From the NCBI GenBank assembly GCA_016783985.1, contig JADHVM010000014.1, positions 1 to 18,267 on the forward strand: a stretch of DNA of 18,267 bases, written 5' to 3'. Under the pieces are notes generated by a model, which saw only the letters and a program-made list of their open reading frames with translations, was not told the DNA's origin and did no database searches. The position numbers and the translations under genes are program-made. Numbering within the stretch: position 1 is the first letter of the stretch; every line of letters begins with the position of its first letter. The DNA is from Actinomycetota bacterium. Lineage in GTDB: Bacteria > Actinomycetota > Humimicrobiia > Humimicrobiales > Humimicrobiaceae. Below, piece by piece: positions 6,069 to 15,307 of the stretch.

Positions 6069-7098
6069 ACCAAATTTTCGCTTTACAAATAAAATAATCA
6101 AGAATTTAACTCTTATTGCTGAGTCAAGAGCAATAGTTCTGAATGCTCCTTTAATTCCGAAATGGGAAGTTTCCTTAAGAAGGGAAGCAATACTTAGAAG
6201 TGCGCATTCTTCAACAGCCATAGAAGGTAATCCACTCTCCCTTGAAGAAGTAAGTAACCTTGCAGAAGGCAGGGATTTAATAGTTAAAAGAAAGGATAAA
6301 CAGGAAGTTTTAAATTACTTAAAAGCGCTGGAAATGGTACCCGAGTTTGCAAAAAGAAATCCTTTTACTGTAAAAGACTTTCTTAAGGTTCATAAAATAG
6401 TAACAAATAAAACCCTGGAAAATCCAAAGGATGAGGGTGTATTTAGAAACCGCATAGTCGTAGTAGGAAACAGATTTACCGGTGAGGTTATATTTGAGCC
6501 TCCCTCTACGGATAAAGTTTCTTTACTGGTTGATAATTTTTTTAATTGGTTTAACTCAAAAGAAGTTATTGAAATTGATTCAGTTATTCATGCAGGGATA
6601 ACACATTATGAGATTGTGCGAATACATCCCTTCATAGATGGAAATGGCAGAACAGCCAGAATTATGGCAACTCTGATATTATATAAGAGAGGGTTTGATG
6701 TTAAAAGATTCTTTACCCTTGATGATTACTATGATCACGATAGGCGTAGTTATTATGATGCACTAAAAAGTGTTAATCAGGACACATTGGATCTTACTAA
6801 TTGGTTAGAATATTTTACCGATGGAGTAGCTGTAAGTATAAAAGCTGTTAAGGATAAGGTTATTGGATTAAGTAAGGGAATTAAGTTTTTGAAAGAAAGA
6901 GGACAAATAGCTCTTAACAATAGGCAGATGAAAATTGTGGAGTGGATAGTTGGAAAGGGGGGAATAGCTAATCGTGATATTAGAAAGATGTTTAATATCT
7001 CTAATAGAGCAGCATTGGATGAAATATCTAAATTAATGGAAATGAAGGTGTTAAAAAAGGTGGGAAAGGGGAGAAGTATTAAATATGAACTTATATAA
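6058..7098 (+). CDS. Fic-family protein (putative AMPylase) inside the hsd operon
   Basis: A 346-residue Fic protein. The catalytic motif HPFIDGNGRTAR (H190-R201) is complete, including the His base, the GNGR anion-hole residues and the final Arg. An N-terminal Fic_N region carries SSTAIEGN (51-58), which fits the (S/T)xxxE(G/N) inhibitory helix of class II Fic proteins, so the enzyme is probably auto-inhibited by Glu56. The flap precedes the motif (FRNRIVVVGNRFTGEVIFEP). The C-terminal ~60 residues form a winged helix (GGIANRDIRKMFNISNRAAL). Fic enzymes usually transfer AMP from ATP to a hydroxyl side chain of a target protein. The start is ATG 6058 (or 6061), overlapping hsdM by 11 nt, so it is cotranslated with the methyltransferase. 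The target is unknown. Confidence 0.93.
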   Translation: MMFKPNFRFTNKIIKNLTLIAESRAIVLNAPLIPKWEVSLRREAILRSAHSSTAIEGNPLSLEEVSNLAEGRDLIVKRKDKQEVLNYLKALEMVPEFAKRNPFTVKDFLKVHKIVTNKTLENPKDEGVFRNRIVVVGNRFTGEVIFEPPSTDKVSLLVDNFFNWFNSKEVIEIDSVIHAGITHYEIVRIHPFIDGNGRTARIMATLILYKRGFDVKRFFTLDDYYDHDRRSYYDALKSVNQDTLDLTNWLEYFTDGVAVSIKAVKDKVIGLSKGIKFLKERGQIALNNRQMKIVEWIVGKGGIANRDIRKMFNISNRAALDEISKLMEMKVLKKVGKGRSIKYELI

Positions 7099-7102
7099 AA
7101 TG

Positions 7103-7138
7103 GGTTCACGATTAGGTTCACGATTAGGTTCACGATTA
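7103..7138. repeat. Triple 12-bp tandem repeat downstream of the Fic gene
   Basis: GGTTCACGATTA occurs three times head to tail, exactly, five bases after the Fic stop codon. The unit is a multiple of three, and a 30-residue frame from ATG 7100 to TAA 7192 reads MGSRLGSRLGSRLVDFKTIK. GSRLGSR repeats occur in C-terminal regions of some wHTH/ATP-binding proteins, so this could be a coding relic in another frame, or a slippage-prone or binding-site array. Confidence 0.85.
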
Positions 7139-7220
7139 GTAGACTTTAAGACAATAAAAATGATTTTAAGAATTAAACCCTTGAGATTTTAATGTGATAA
7201 AAGATTTCATAATAATAAAT

Positions 7221-7238
7221 GTGTCAGAAATGTGACAC
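7221..7238. promoter_or_regulatory. Inverted repeat upstream of hsdS
   Basis: GTGTCA (7221-7226) and TGACAC (7233-7238) form a perfect 6-bp dyad with a 6-nt spacer, and another TGTGACA half-site follows at 7242-7248. The 243-nt gap between the Fic gene and hsdS is the only sizeable break in the operon, so this may be an operator for an internal promoter or an RNA hairpin. No convincing -35/-10 pair was found next to it. Confidence 0.35.
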
Positions 7239-7341
7239 TTATGTGACAAAAAGGGTAAAGAAACATACTATGTGCTGGTTCAGTGGGTTTGTCATTTGAG
7301 GCTAGATAAAACGATAGATTGAGGAATTTAGAGAGTAAAAA

Positions 7342-8637
7342 ATGAATAAGCAGGAATTTAAAGAAACAGAAATAGGTAAAATACCAAAAGAGTGGAAGGT
7401 AAAAAAAATTGGTGATTTGTTTAAAATTAAAACTGGTACAACGCCTTCAACAAAACAAAAAGAATATTGGAATAATGGGCATATTAATTGGATTACACCC
7501 GCTGATATGGGTAAATTGAATGGAAGACTACTCATTGAAAATAGCGAAAGAAAGATTACAGAGAAAGGATTAAAAGAAACAAATTTAACTCTCATGCCTA
7601 ATGGATCGATTATAATATCCACAAGGGCACCAGTTGGTTACGTTGTTATAGTTAAAGGCAAAACAACCTTTAATCAAGGATGTAAGGGATTAATACCAAA
7701 AAGTATAAAAGAAATTAATCCAATATTTTATACATATTATTTATTGAGTAAAAAATCTTTCTTAGAGCATTCAAGTAGTGGAAGTACTTTCAAAGAATTG
7801 TCAAAAAAAACATTAGAAGATTTTATTGTACCTTTCCCTCCTCTATGTGAGCAGAAAAAAATAGCTGAGGTTCTCTCAACCGTAGATCAAGCCATTGAGG
7901 AAGTAAATGAAACTATAGCTAAGACGGAGAGACTAAAAAAAGAGTTGATGCAAGAGCTTTTAATCAAAGGAATAGGGCATAAGAACTTTAAGGATACGAA
8001 AATAGGGAGGATACCGAAGGAGTGGGAAGTTGTACGATTGGGAGACTATATAGATATGTATAGTGGTTATGCATTCAAACGACAGGATTTTTTATCTGAT
8101 AAATCTAACGGCACCCCAATAATAAAAATAGGGAATCTACAAAAAGGTTCAATTATAATTGATGAAGAAACGGATTATGTTTCAAAAGATTTTTATGAAA
8201 AACTTCCTGATTTTCAATTACATCATGGTGATGTTCTTATAGCACTTTCTGGAGCTACTACAGGGAAGGTTTCCGTTGTAGATAAAGATCTATGTCTGGC
8301 TTTAGTAAATCAGCGAGTAGGTAAATTCAAAATTCTGTCTCCAGAAAAAGTTACACAAGAATTTTTTTATTATCTGTCCCAATTAGATACTTTTAAGAAA
8401 TTTGTATTTAGAAACATTGGACAAAGTGCACAAGGGAATTTGAGTCCTAATCAAATAAAAAATTCAGAAATTCTTCTCCCTCCTCTTCCGGAACAGAAAA
8501 AAATTGCAGAGATCCTTTCTAAAGTAGATGAAAGAATGAAGCTTTTGAAGGAGAAAAAAGAAAAGTTGGGAAGGGTAAAAAAAGGACTAATGAATGACCT
8601 ACTTACAGGAAGAAAGAGAGTAAAACTGGAGGCATGA
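7342..8637 (+). CDS. hsdS: Type I restriction-modification specificity subunit HsdS
   Basis: A 431-residue protein with the normal two-repeat layout that sets the DNA target of the complex. Each half starts with a matching segment (FKETEIGKIPKEWKVKKIGD at ~5-24; FKDTKIGRIPKEWEVVRLGD at ~216-235), followed by a target recognition domain (TRD). Each half ends with the conserved spacer helix (EQKKIAEVLSTVDQAIEE ~170-187; EQKKIAEILSKVDERM in the C-terminal region), which sets the gap between half-sites. Both TRDs appear full length and differ from each other, so an asymmetric bipartite site is expected. ATG 7342 has GAGAG at 7331-7335 as ribosome site. It ends 1 nt before hsdR. No inverted second hsdS or recombinase gene is present, so phase-variable shuffling is not indicated. 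Confidence 0.96.
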   Translation: MNKQEFKETEIGKIPKEWKVKKIGDLFKIKTGTTPSTKQKEYWNNGHINWITPADMGKLNGRLLIENSERKITEKGLKETNLTLMPNGSIIISTRAPVGYVVIVKGKTTFNQGCKGLIPKSIKEINPIFYTYYLLSKKSFLEHSSSGSTFKELSKKTLEDFIVPFPPLCEQKKIAEVLSTVDQAIEEVNETIAKTERLKKELMQELLIKGIGHKNFKDTKIGRIPKEWEVVRLGDYIDMYSGYAFKRQDFLSDKSNGTPIIKIGNLQKGSIIIDEETDYVSKDFYEKLPDFQLHHGDVLIALSGATTGKVSVVDKDLCLALVNQRVGKFKILSPEKVTQEFFYYLSQLDTFKKFVFRNIGQSAQGNLSPNQIKNSEILLPPLPEQKKIAEILSKVDERMKLLKEKKEKLGRVKKGLMNDLLTGRKRVKLEA

Positions 8638-8638
8638 T

Positions 8639-11638
8639 ATGAACTTTATAGAAAAAAATCTTGAAGACTACATAATTAATAAGCTTGAAGAAAAGAGCTG
8701 GAAATTTGTCACTGCTGATAGTCTTGAAAGAATAAGCTATGAAGAGCCTTTGCTTATCCCATCTTTGTCAAGAAGTCTTAAGAATATCAATAAGAAATCT
8801 GGAATTGGAAACGAAGAGATAAATAAAGTAATAAATATGCTAAAACTTACCGGTACCGGTATAGAAGGTTCAAAAGCTATCCTAAACTACTATAAATTTG
8901 GTATTCCGATTAAGTTTGAGAAAGAAAAAGTAATAAAATATGTAAAACTTTTTGATTTTCAAAATACTAATAGCAATGAATTTATAGTATCAAGACAGGT
9001 TTATTATCATGGCAGGGATTTTATAAGAGTAGATATTGTACTCTACGTAAACGGTATTCCTCTTGTAAATATTGAGTGTAAAAATCCACTGATTATATCT
9101 GAAAGCTGGTATACAGCTTATAGGCAAATTATTGATTACAAAAACACTGTTCCTGAACTTTATAAATATATTCAGATTGGAGTTGTTGCTGAGGTTGCTG
9201 CACGATATTTTCCAATTGTAACCTGGAAAGATGAGATTTTAACTCATTTGTGGCGTTGTGAAGGAAAAGATGCAATTGATTCAGCTGTGGATATGCTTTC
9301 CTGCGGTACTCTTTTAGATATTATCGAAAATTATATTTTCTTAAGAATTGAAAGAGAAGAAGCAAGTAAAGTAGTAGCCCGATATATGCAATATATAGCA
9401 TCTAATAAAATAGTAGAAAGGGTAAATAAAAATTTAGCAGGAGAAGAAGAAAAAAAAAGAGGCCTTATATGGCACTGGCAGGGAAGTGGTAAAACTTTTA
9501 CTATGATATTTGCAGCAAGTAAGCTTTATTATTTAAATAAGCTTGAGAATCCTTCTATATTTTTTATTGTAGATAGAATTGAACTAGAGAGACAGCTCAG
9601 TGATGAATTTAATTTTTTAGATATTGAAAAAACAGAAATTATAGATTCAGCTAAAACTCTTAAAAGAATTTTAAAATATGACGACTTCAGGGGTAAAAGA
9701 GGAATCTTCATAACCCTTATTCACAAATTTAAGCCTGAAGAGCTCAGCCACCTTCAGAAGGAACTTGAAGAAATTTCTAAATTTAAAGAGACAATAATGA
9801 ATAGAAAAAATGTAGTAGTTTTTATTGATGAAGGTCATAGAACTCAATATGGACTGCTTGCTGCTCAAATGAAAAGTATTTTTAGAAATGCTTTTTTCTT
9901 TGCTTTTACAGGAACTCCAATATCAAAAGAACAAAGGGATACATACCTTGAATTTAGTTATCCACCGGATGAGCTTTACCTTGATAGGTATTTTATAGCT
10001 GACTCTATAAAAGACGGATTTACAGTAAAAATAGTCTACCAGCCAAGGCTTATAGAAGAGGTTCATTTAAAAAAAGATATGCTTAAAGATTTTTTGGATT
10101 CAGAGCTTGATGAACTTCCTGAAGATATAAGTGAAAGGGTTGAAGGAAGAATTAAAGAGAAACTTACCACAATAAAACTGTTACTTGAAAATCAAAAGCG
10201 AATTAACTTAGTAGCCAAAGATATTGCGAACCATTTTAAAGAAAATGTAGATGGTAAATTTAAAGCTATGGTAGTTGCAGCTAGCAGGATAGCATGCGAC
10301 ATATATAAAAAAGAACTGGATAAATTTTTATCACCAAAATACTCCGAAGTGGTAATGACCTACAATAGAGGTGATGAGAAGGTTTTAGTTGAAAGGGTTG
10401 CTGAAATGCAGGTAAGATTTGGGACTAAAGATGTTGGGGATATTAGGAAAGACATAATTGATAAATTCAAGGATGATGAGTATCCAAAAATATTAATTGT
10501 TACCGATATGCTGCTTACAGGATTTGATGTTCCAAAACTTGAGGTTATGTATCTTGATAAGCCTCTTAAAGAACACAGACTCCTGCAGGCAATTGCAAGA
10601 ACAAACAGGCCTTATAAGGACCTAAAGGAAGCAGGAATTATTATTGATTATGTTGGAGTCCTAAAGGAAATTAAAAGAGCCTTTGAGATTTATAGTGAGG
10701 AAGACATAAAATGTGCACTCTTTAGCTATGAAAATATAGAGGAAGAGTTTAAAAATCTTATAAAGGAGATTTTTGAAATATTTGAAGAATTACCCAAAAA
10801 TTATGAAAGAGAAACATTACTAAAGGCTGTTGAGCTATTAACTACTGAGAAGGCAAAAGAAAAAGAATTTATTGCTAAATATAAAAATTTGAGAAAAATT
10901 TTTGAAATACTTGGTTCAGAAGAGATAAAGATTGAATATTTAGAGGATTATAAATGGATTTCGGCTGTTTATACTTATTATATGAAAATAGTAGCCCAGG
11001 AATCACCGGTTGAAGAATATGTGGAAAAATATTTTGATAAAACTGTTAAATTTATTCATCAATCTACAGAAATAAAAAGCTTAGAAACAGAACTTCCTAA
11101 AGTTTCTTTTGACCAAAAATATCTTGAAGAACTTGAAGAAAAAGTTAAGAGTAAAGAGGAAAAAGCTGCAAACATACTTTTTACATTAAATAAACTAATC
11201 CTTGTTGAGAGACATAAAAATCCTATTTACGAATCTTTAGTTGAGAGAGTGGAAAGACTACTTGAGTTGTGGAAAGAAAAAACAAAGGATTACAAGAGAA
11301 TATATACAGAAGGTAAGGATATAATCAATGAAATAAACAGTCTTAGCGATAGACAGAGGATGATAGGCTTTTCTGATCTTGAATATTCTCTGCTGCTGGT
11401 CCTGGAAGAAAAATTTGGTAAAAAAGATGAACTGTTAAACGAAATAGAAGATATTTCAAATAAACTAAAAATTCATTTATTTCCCGGATGGTTTAATCAA
11501 CCAACAGAGGAGAAAAACGTAGAAAGAGAAGTCAGGAAATTTACCAGAGGCCTTAAAAGAAAGTATGGCATTACTTTAGAAGAAATGGATGAGTTATATA
11601 AAAAACTTATAGAGCAAATTAAAAATTATGGAATATGA
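8639..11638 (+). CDS. hsdR: Type I restriction endonuclease subunit HsdR
   Basis: A 999-residue motor/nuclease subunit, full length for the family. It translocates DNA using ATP and cuts at a distance when HsdM-HsdS meet an unmethylated site. The PD-(D/E)xK nuclease is at the N-terminus: VDIVLYVNGIPLVNIECK supplies D132, E146 and K148. Helicase motifs follow in order: Walker A QGSGKT (281-286), DEAD-like DEGH (397-400), TGTP (424-427), and the motor V/VI region LLTGFDVPKLEVMYLD and QAIARTNRPY (~620-660). The C-terminal ~250 residues are long helices that bind the methyltransferase core. ATG 8639 follows GGAGG (8628-8632) and comes 1 nt after hsdS. It overlaps the metallopeptidase gene by 11 nt. 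No inactivating change is seen. Confidence 0.97.
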   Translation: MNFIEKNLEDYIINKLEEKSWKFVTADSLERISYEEPLLIPSLSRSLKNINKKSGIGNEEINKVINMLKLTGTGIEGSKAILNYYKFGIPIKFEKEKVIKYVKLFDFQNTNSNEFIVSRQVYYHGRDFIRVDIVLYVNGIPLVNIECKNPLIISESWYTAYRQIIDYKNTVPELYKYIQIGVVAEVAARYFPIVTWKDEILTHLWRCEGKDAIDSAVDMLSCGTLLDIIENYIFLRIEREEASKVVARYMQYIASNKIVERVNKNLAGEEEKKRGLIWHWQGSGKTFTMIFAASKLYYLNKLENPSIFFIVDRIELERQLSDEFNFLDIEKTEIIDSAKTLKRILKYDDFRGKRGIFITLIHKFKPEELSHLQKELEEISKFKETIMNRKNVVVFIDEGHRTQYGLLAAQMKSIFRNAFFFAFTGTPISKEQRDTYLEFSYPPDELYLDRYFIADSIKDGFTVKIVYQPRLIEEVHLKKDMLKDFLDSELDELPEDISERVEGRIKEKLTTIKLLLENQKRINLVAKDIANHFKENVDGKFKAMVVAASRIACDIYKKELDKFLSPKYSEVVMTYNRGDEKVLVERVAEMQVRFGTKDVGDIRKDIIDKFKDDEYPKILIVTDMLLTGFDVPKLEVMYLDKPLKEHRLLQAIARTNRPYKDLKEAGIIIDYVGVLKEIKRAFEIYSEEDIKCALFSYENIEEEFKNLIKEIFEIFEELPKNYERETLLKAVELLTTEKAKEKEFIAKYKNLRKIFEILGSEEIKIEYLEDYKWISAVYTYYMKIVAQESPVEEYVEKYFDKTVKFIHQSTEIKSLETELPKVSFDQKYLEELEEKVKSKEEKAANILFTLNKLILVERHKNPIYESLVERVERLLELWKEKTKDYKRIYTEGKDIINEINSLSDRQRMIGFSDLEYSLLLVLEEKFGKKDELLNEIEDISNKLKIHLFPGWFNQPTEEKNVEREVRKFTRGLKRKYGITLEEMDELYKKLIEQIKNYGI

Positions 11639-12173
11639 AAGTTCTTTAAATTATAAGGTTTCTTATAGAGATATAAAGTATCCAAGAGTGGAGTTAAAGA
11701 CAGGTAAGACTCTTTTTGTTCTCCCATTTGGTTATAACCCTAATATCCTTTACGAAAAGCACAAGAGCTGGATTTTTAAAAAGATTAATTTTATAGAAGA
11801 ATGTCTTGATAATGCAAAAAATAAAGAATTGGTTGAGAGATCTTATGAAGAATTTAAAAAACTAATATACAGTGTTGTAAAAAAAATATCTTGTGATTTG
11901 GAAATAAAGATAAAACAGGTTTATTTTAGAAAAATGAGAACAAAGTGGGCAAGTCTAAGCCAAGTTAGAAATTTAACAGCTAATAAATTTATGAAATATT
12001 TACCAGGGTATTTAATAGAATATATAATTTTTCATGAACTTGTTCATGTTACCGAAAAGAAGCATAGTAGCAGATTCTGGGTGACGATATCGGGAAAGTA
12101 TAATGATTATCAAAAATTGGAAAAGGAACTATTTGAATACTGGTTTAAAGTTTCAGAGAAAGTAGGCATGTAA
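11628..12173 (+). CDS. YgjP-like (DUF45/COG1451) zinc metallopeptidase
   Basis: A 181-residue protein with the metal site HELVH (136-140, the HExxH pattern) and a probable third ligand His146 in KKHSSRFW, as in the YgjP/M48-like family. Upstream, RKMRTKWASLSQVRNLTANK (101-120) is the family's RMKTRWGSC-type block, with Leu where Cys is usual. There are no signal peptide or membrane helices, so it is cytoplasmic. Its ATG lies inside the hsdR end (11-nt overlap), making it the last gene of the hsd operon. DUF45 genes are frequent neighbours of hsdR in other bacteria; the role there is not established, and a part in turnover or control of the restriction complex is a guess. Confidence 0.88.
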   Translation: MEYESSLNYKVSYRDIKYPRVELKTGKTLFVLPFGYNPNILYEKHKSWIFKKINFIEECLDNAKNKELVERSYEEFKKLIYSVVKKISCDLEIKIKQVYFRKMRTKWASLSQVRNLTANKFMKYLPGYLIEYIIFHELVHVTEKKHSSRFWVTISGKYNDYQKLEKELFEYWFKVSEKVGM

Positions 12174-12428
12174 AAGATTTTTCTGGCCTCTTTTCTCTTA
12201 AACCCATGTTAGACATGTTAGATAGGGAGATATTAGATAGATTAAAGAAATTTTAGTTTATATAGAATCAGGTGAAAATAGTAAAAAGTTACAATTTGAA
12301 ACTTCACTTAGAGTTGTGTATGAATGAAATAGTTCACAAAATATTTTAATTTAAGACATAAATGAAGTATTATTCTATTATTTTAAGTTATACGACATAT
12401 TTTGCCCTAATAAGAAGTGTGATTGTCC

Positions 12429-14873
12429 ATGGCTAAACAAAGAAATATGATAAAAAGAATTATGAGTAAAAAAAAGAAAAGTAAAATTAATCCGAAGGAT
12501 TACGAAGGGTTTAGTTATGGACCTCTTAAGGTAGAGCGTATAGGACGATTTGTTCGGATGAGCTCTCGCTGGGAGCCAGGGCAGTTTGAGAAATTCAAAG
12601 AGAGGGTTAGGAGTGAACGTCCAGAATTTAAGGAAGCGATTGATAAAAAAATTGGCAAAACATTATCTTTAGTTGAACAATTTGAGCCTCTTGAGCTTCT
12701 AGCAAGTGTTTCAGCCAAGAATTGTTTTACTGACCCTGAAGAGTATAAGGAAACCACTTACAAAGGAAGGGAATGTTATGTTGAATACGCTCAAAGTCTT
12801 GTTTTGAGCCAGAATCGTAAAGAGGGGCTCCCCCACGCCACTAAAGAGGCGATTGATAAATTCAATAGTTTGCTGGGAGAGATTTTTAATGATGTTTTGT
12901 GGTATTTTGGGTCTGAGGTTGTAGAGGGTAAACGGAATAAGGTCGAGGAAGAATTGCGGTTTACTTCGATATCAAGGTATTTGTTCATTCGCGGTGATAG
13001 CTTTCTAGAGCATCATGTGGATATGATAAGAGACATTTTTAGGAGCCATGATTCATTTTTTGAGAAATATTATGGTTTTGATTCCGGTCAGGTGGTCTCA
13101 GCTATTCAAGAGATAGGGGAACAATTACTTAATAATTTGCGGCAACAGACTGAAATTATGTCTCTATTGCACGAACTGCATGAGTTGTTTAAGGAATTTG
13201 TAGATAAGGAAGATTTAGATAGTTTTTCTTCGATTGACGACTGCCGTAAGAAGTATCTTGCCTTACCAATTGTTCAGGAGAAAAAGAAAAGACTTGATGA
13301 GATATATCATAACATCAATAGGAGTCCGTTCGAGATTCATCCTACTGAGAGTGTACCCGTGAAGTTACTCAAAGTATTAAGCTCTCGTTTTGGGGATAAT
13401 TCTTCGTTTGCAACATTGGAAAAGTATCCTGCTTGGCCTACAAATGACTCAGTTATTTATAGTAGTCCCATTATAGAGGATAATGGAAAATTCTATTGTT
13501 TCTCTCCTCAGGTCTTATTTAGGAACATAGGTAATATCTTAGAAAACTGGATTCAGGATAAAGATGACAGCTATTATCAGAGTAATTATCAGAAGAAGCG
13601 TGCGGAGTATCTTGAGAACAAGGCTCTTGAATACTTGAAGAATATTCTTCCTGGGGCGGAAGTGTTTGGGAAGTTATTTTATTACATAGAAGAAGATGGC
13701 GAAAGAAAGCGTGTAGAAACAGATGGTTTAATATTATACGATGAGAATTTGCTCATTATTGAGGCGAAAGCAGGAGAGCTTTCTACATTGGCAAGACGTG
13801 GCGGTCTAGAAAGAATGAAGAGAGAGGTAGCCGAACTTATAGACAATGCCTATAAGCAAGCTTTGCGTACAAAACGATTTATAAAAGATGCTCCCGAACC
13901 CGTATTTGAGTATGAAGATAGATCAAAGGCTGTGTTTCTTAAGCATAAGTATAAATATAAAAACATTTATCTTTTTAATATTACTCTTCAAAATCTTGCT
14001 CAACTTTCTATTCGTTTGAATTCTCTAAAAAGTTTTAATCTCATTGAGGGCAAAGAATGGCCTTGGTCGGTATTCATAAATGACTTAAGGGTTGTATCTG
14101 AGTTAATTGAGTTTCCTTCTGAATTCATGCACTTTTTGCAAAGAAGAATTAAAGCAAATGATTATCCCCAGTTTTATACGATGGACGAGCTGGACTTCTT
14201 AATGTTTTATTTTTATGAGGGGCTCTACTTTGAAGAGGGGGTATTACAAAATCTTGATAGATACATTCCCCATGCCTATACGGAAGATTTGGATAGATAT
14301 TATGATTATGTTGCCGGTAGGGTTTCGAGTGGCAAAAAGCCAAGATTAAAAATTTTTGAAGAATATAAGGATCTTATAACTAAACTCGAATCAACAGGTA
14401 AAGACAGATTTACGAAAGTAACGACGACTTTACTCAGTTTTGATTCTGAGACACAACAGTCGATTTTGGATAATCTGAAAAAAGCAAGAGAAACTTCGGA
14501 AAAAGATGGCCGAGACCATGATTTTACGATGTATTTTAATGAGTTGAAGATGGGGTTGATGTTCTCGGTCAGCACAAATAGGGAACCTGATTCCTGGAAT
14601 AAATTTAACCGTCATTGCAGACTGAAAATGTATCAAACAAGATTTGAGGAATGGATACTTGTAACTGTTAATGTAGACAAAAAGGGCAGTCGGTCTTTAG
14701 ATTTTAAGATTTATAATCAAAAATGGGAATATGATTTAGATATGGAAAAGCAACTTGACAGATTTAAGGCGTGGAAAATGGCAGAATTCAGAAAAATTGG
14801 TCAAAAGATTGGGCGAAATGACCCATGTCCGTGTGGTACAGGGCTAAAATATAAAAAGTGCTGTGGGAAATGA
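12429..14873 (+). CDS. Large protein with PD-(D/E)xK nuclease core and C-terminal SEC-C zinc motif
   Basis: An 814-residue protein with no specific family name that I recognise. Counting from ATG 12429, a nuclease-like core sits at ~390-450: E396 in [14 protein letters not shown]432 in ETDGLILYD, then E445 and K447 in LLIIEAKAG. This E-x35-D-x12-ExK pattern is that of PD-(D/E)xK/NERD-type nucleases. The last 20 residues are a SEC-C motif ([20 protein letters not shown]), whose C800, C802, C811 and C812 bind zinc. The first ~25 residues are very basic. ATG 12429 is preferred over TTG 12423; the SD is weak. A 255-nt gap separates it from the hsd operon and holds nothing firm except a short Leu/Asp-rich mini-frame at ~12207-12257. 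Codon use (more CGT, GGG) looks different from hsdR, suggesting separate acquisition. Confidence 0.8.
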   Translation: MAKQRNMIKRIMSKKKKSKINPKDYEGFSYGPLKVERIGRFVRMSSRWEPGQFEKFKERVRSERPEFKEAIDKKIGKTLSLVEQFEPLELLASVSAKNCFTDPEEYKETTYKGRECYVEYAQSLVLSQNRKEGLPHATKEAIDKFNSLLGEIFNDVLWYFGSEVVEGKRNKVEEELRFTSISRYLFIRGDSFLEHHVDMIRDIFRSHDSFFEKYYGFDSGQVVSAIQEIGEQLLNNLRQQTEIMSLLHELHELFKEFVDKEDLDSFSSIDDCRKKYLALPIVQEKKKRLDEIYHNINRSPFEIHPTESVPVKLLKVLSSRFGDNSSFATLEKYPAWPTNDSVIYSSPIIEDNGKFYCFSPQVLFRNIGNILENWIQDKDDSYYQSNYQKKRAEYLENKALEYLKNILPGAEVFGKLFYYIEEDGERKRVETDGLILYDENLLIIEAKAGELSTLARRGGLERMKREVAELIDNAYKQALRTKRFIKDAPEPVFEYEDRSKAVFLKHKYKYKNIYLFNITLQNLAQLSIRLNSLKSFNLIEGKEWPWSVFINDLRVVSELIEFPSEFMHFLQRRIKANDYPQFYTMDELDFLMFYFYEGLYFEEGVLQNLDRYIPHAYTEDLDRYYDYVAGRVSSGKKPRLKIFEEYKDLITKLESTGKDRFTKVTTTLLSFDSETQQSILDNLKKARETSEKDGRDHDFTMYFNELKMGLMFSVSTNREPDSWNKFNRHCRLKMYQTRFEEWILVTVNVDKKGSRSLDFKIYNQKWEYDLDMEKQLDRFKAWKMAEFRKIGQKIGRNDPCPCGTGLKYKKCCGK

Positions 14874-14956
14874 TTAACAAATCAAGAATATCCTTACAGC
14901 TCTCGTCATCTTTGAATTTGCCTGAAAATATTTGGGCAAAATACGGTAATATAACA

Positions 14957-15029
14957 CAGCATATACGCTATGGGCTTACGCCCTTGCCATCAGGACATTG
15001 CTCCCTTCGGTCACATCTCTTATATGCTG
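14957..15029. repeat. Hairpin element downstream of the SEC-C nuclease
   Basis: CAGCATATA (14957-14965) and TATATGCTG (15021-15029) are a perfect 9-bp inverted pair enclosing 55 nt. Inside is a GC-rich hairpin GGGC-TTAC-GCCC (14972-14983). The inner sequence is clearly richer in G+C than its surroundings. A further dyad, TTTGCC/GGCAAA (14917-14940), lies just upstream. It is not followed by a T-run, so it is unlikely to be an ordinary terminator. It resembles the start of the element at 2921-3070. The 66-residue frame crossing it has no protein-like character. Confidence 0.5.
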
Positions 15030-15307
15030 GGAACATGATTGGTTTAATTGTCCTATAGAAGTTACACTTATGGAAATTGCTTTCAGTAACGTTGCAAATA
15101 CTGTTTGTAAACTGTTATACAAACGGAGGATTTAGAAATTTACCAATAAAAGAAAGTAGATAAAATATAAAATTTAAGGAAAATTAAATTATTCAATTTT
15201 TGTTAATTTAGGGTAAAAATGTCTGTTTTGTGTGGGATTTTAATGTTTATAGAGAGTAAGGTTGGCGCTAACTGACAAAGTCAAGATAAATTAATGCTAA
15301 ATATATT

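Noticed and set aside
6777..7133. 118-residue minus-strand frame opening with a repeated NLIVNLIVN
   Set aside because: It is antisense to the Fic C-terminus; its repeated start is the 12-bp tandem repeat read in reverse.
7302..7622. 106-residue hydrophobic minus-strand frame over the start of hsdS
   Set aside because: It is the antisense of a clear hsdS coding region; hydrophobicity comes from reading AT-rich coding DNA backwards.
12207..12257. Mini-frame MLDMLDREILDRLKKF in the gap before the SEC-C gene
   Set aside because: Only 16 codons with internally repeated sequence; could be a gene relic but cannot be supported.
14858..15058. 66-residue plus-strand frame after the SEC-C gene
   Set aside because: It runs through the hairpin element, has no SD and no protein character.
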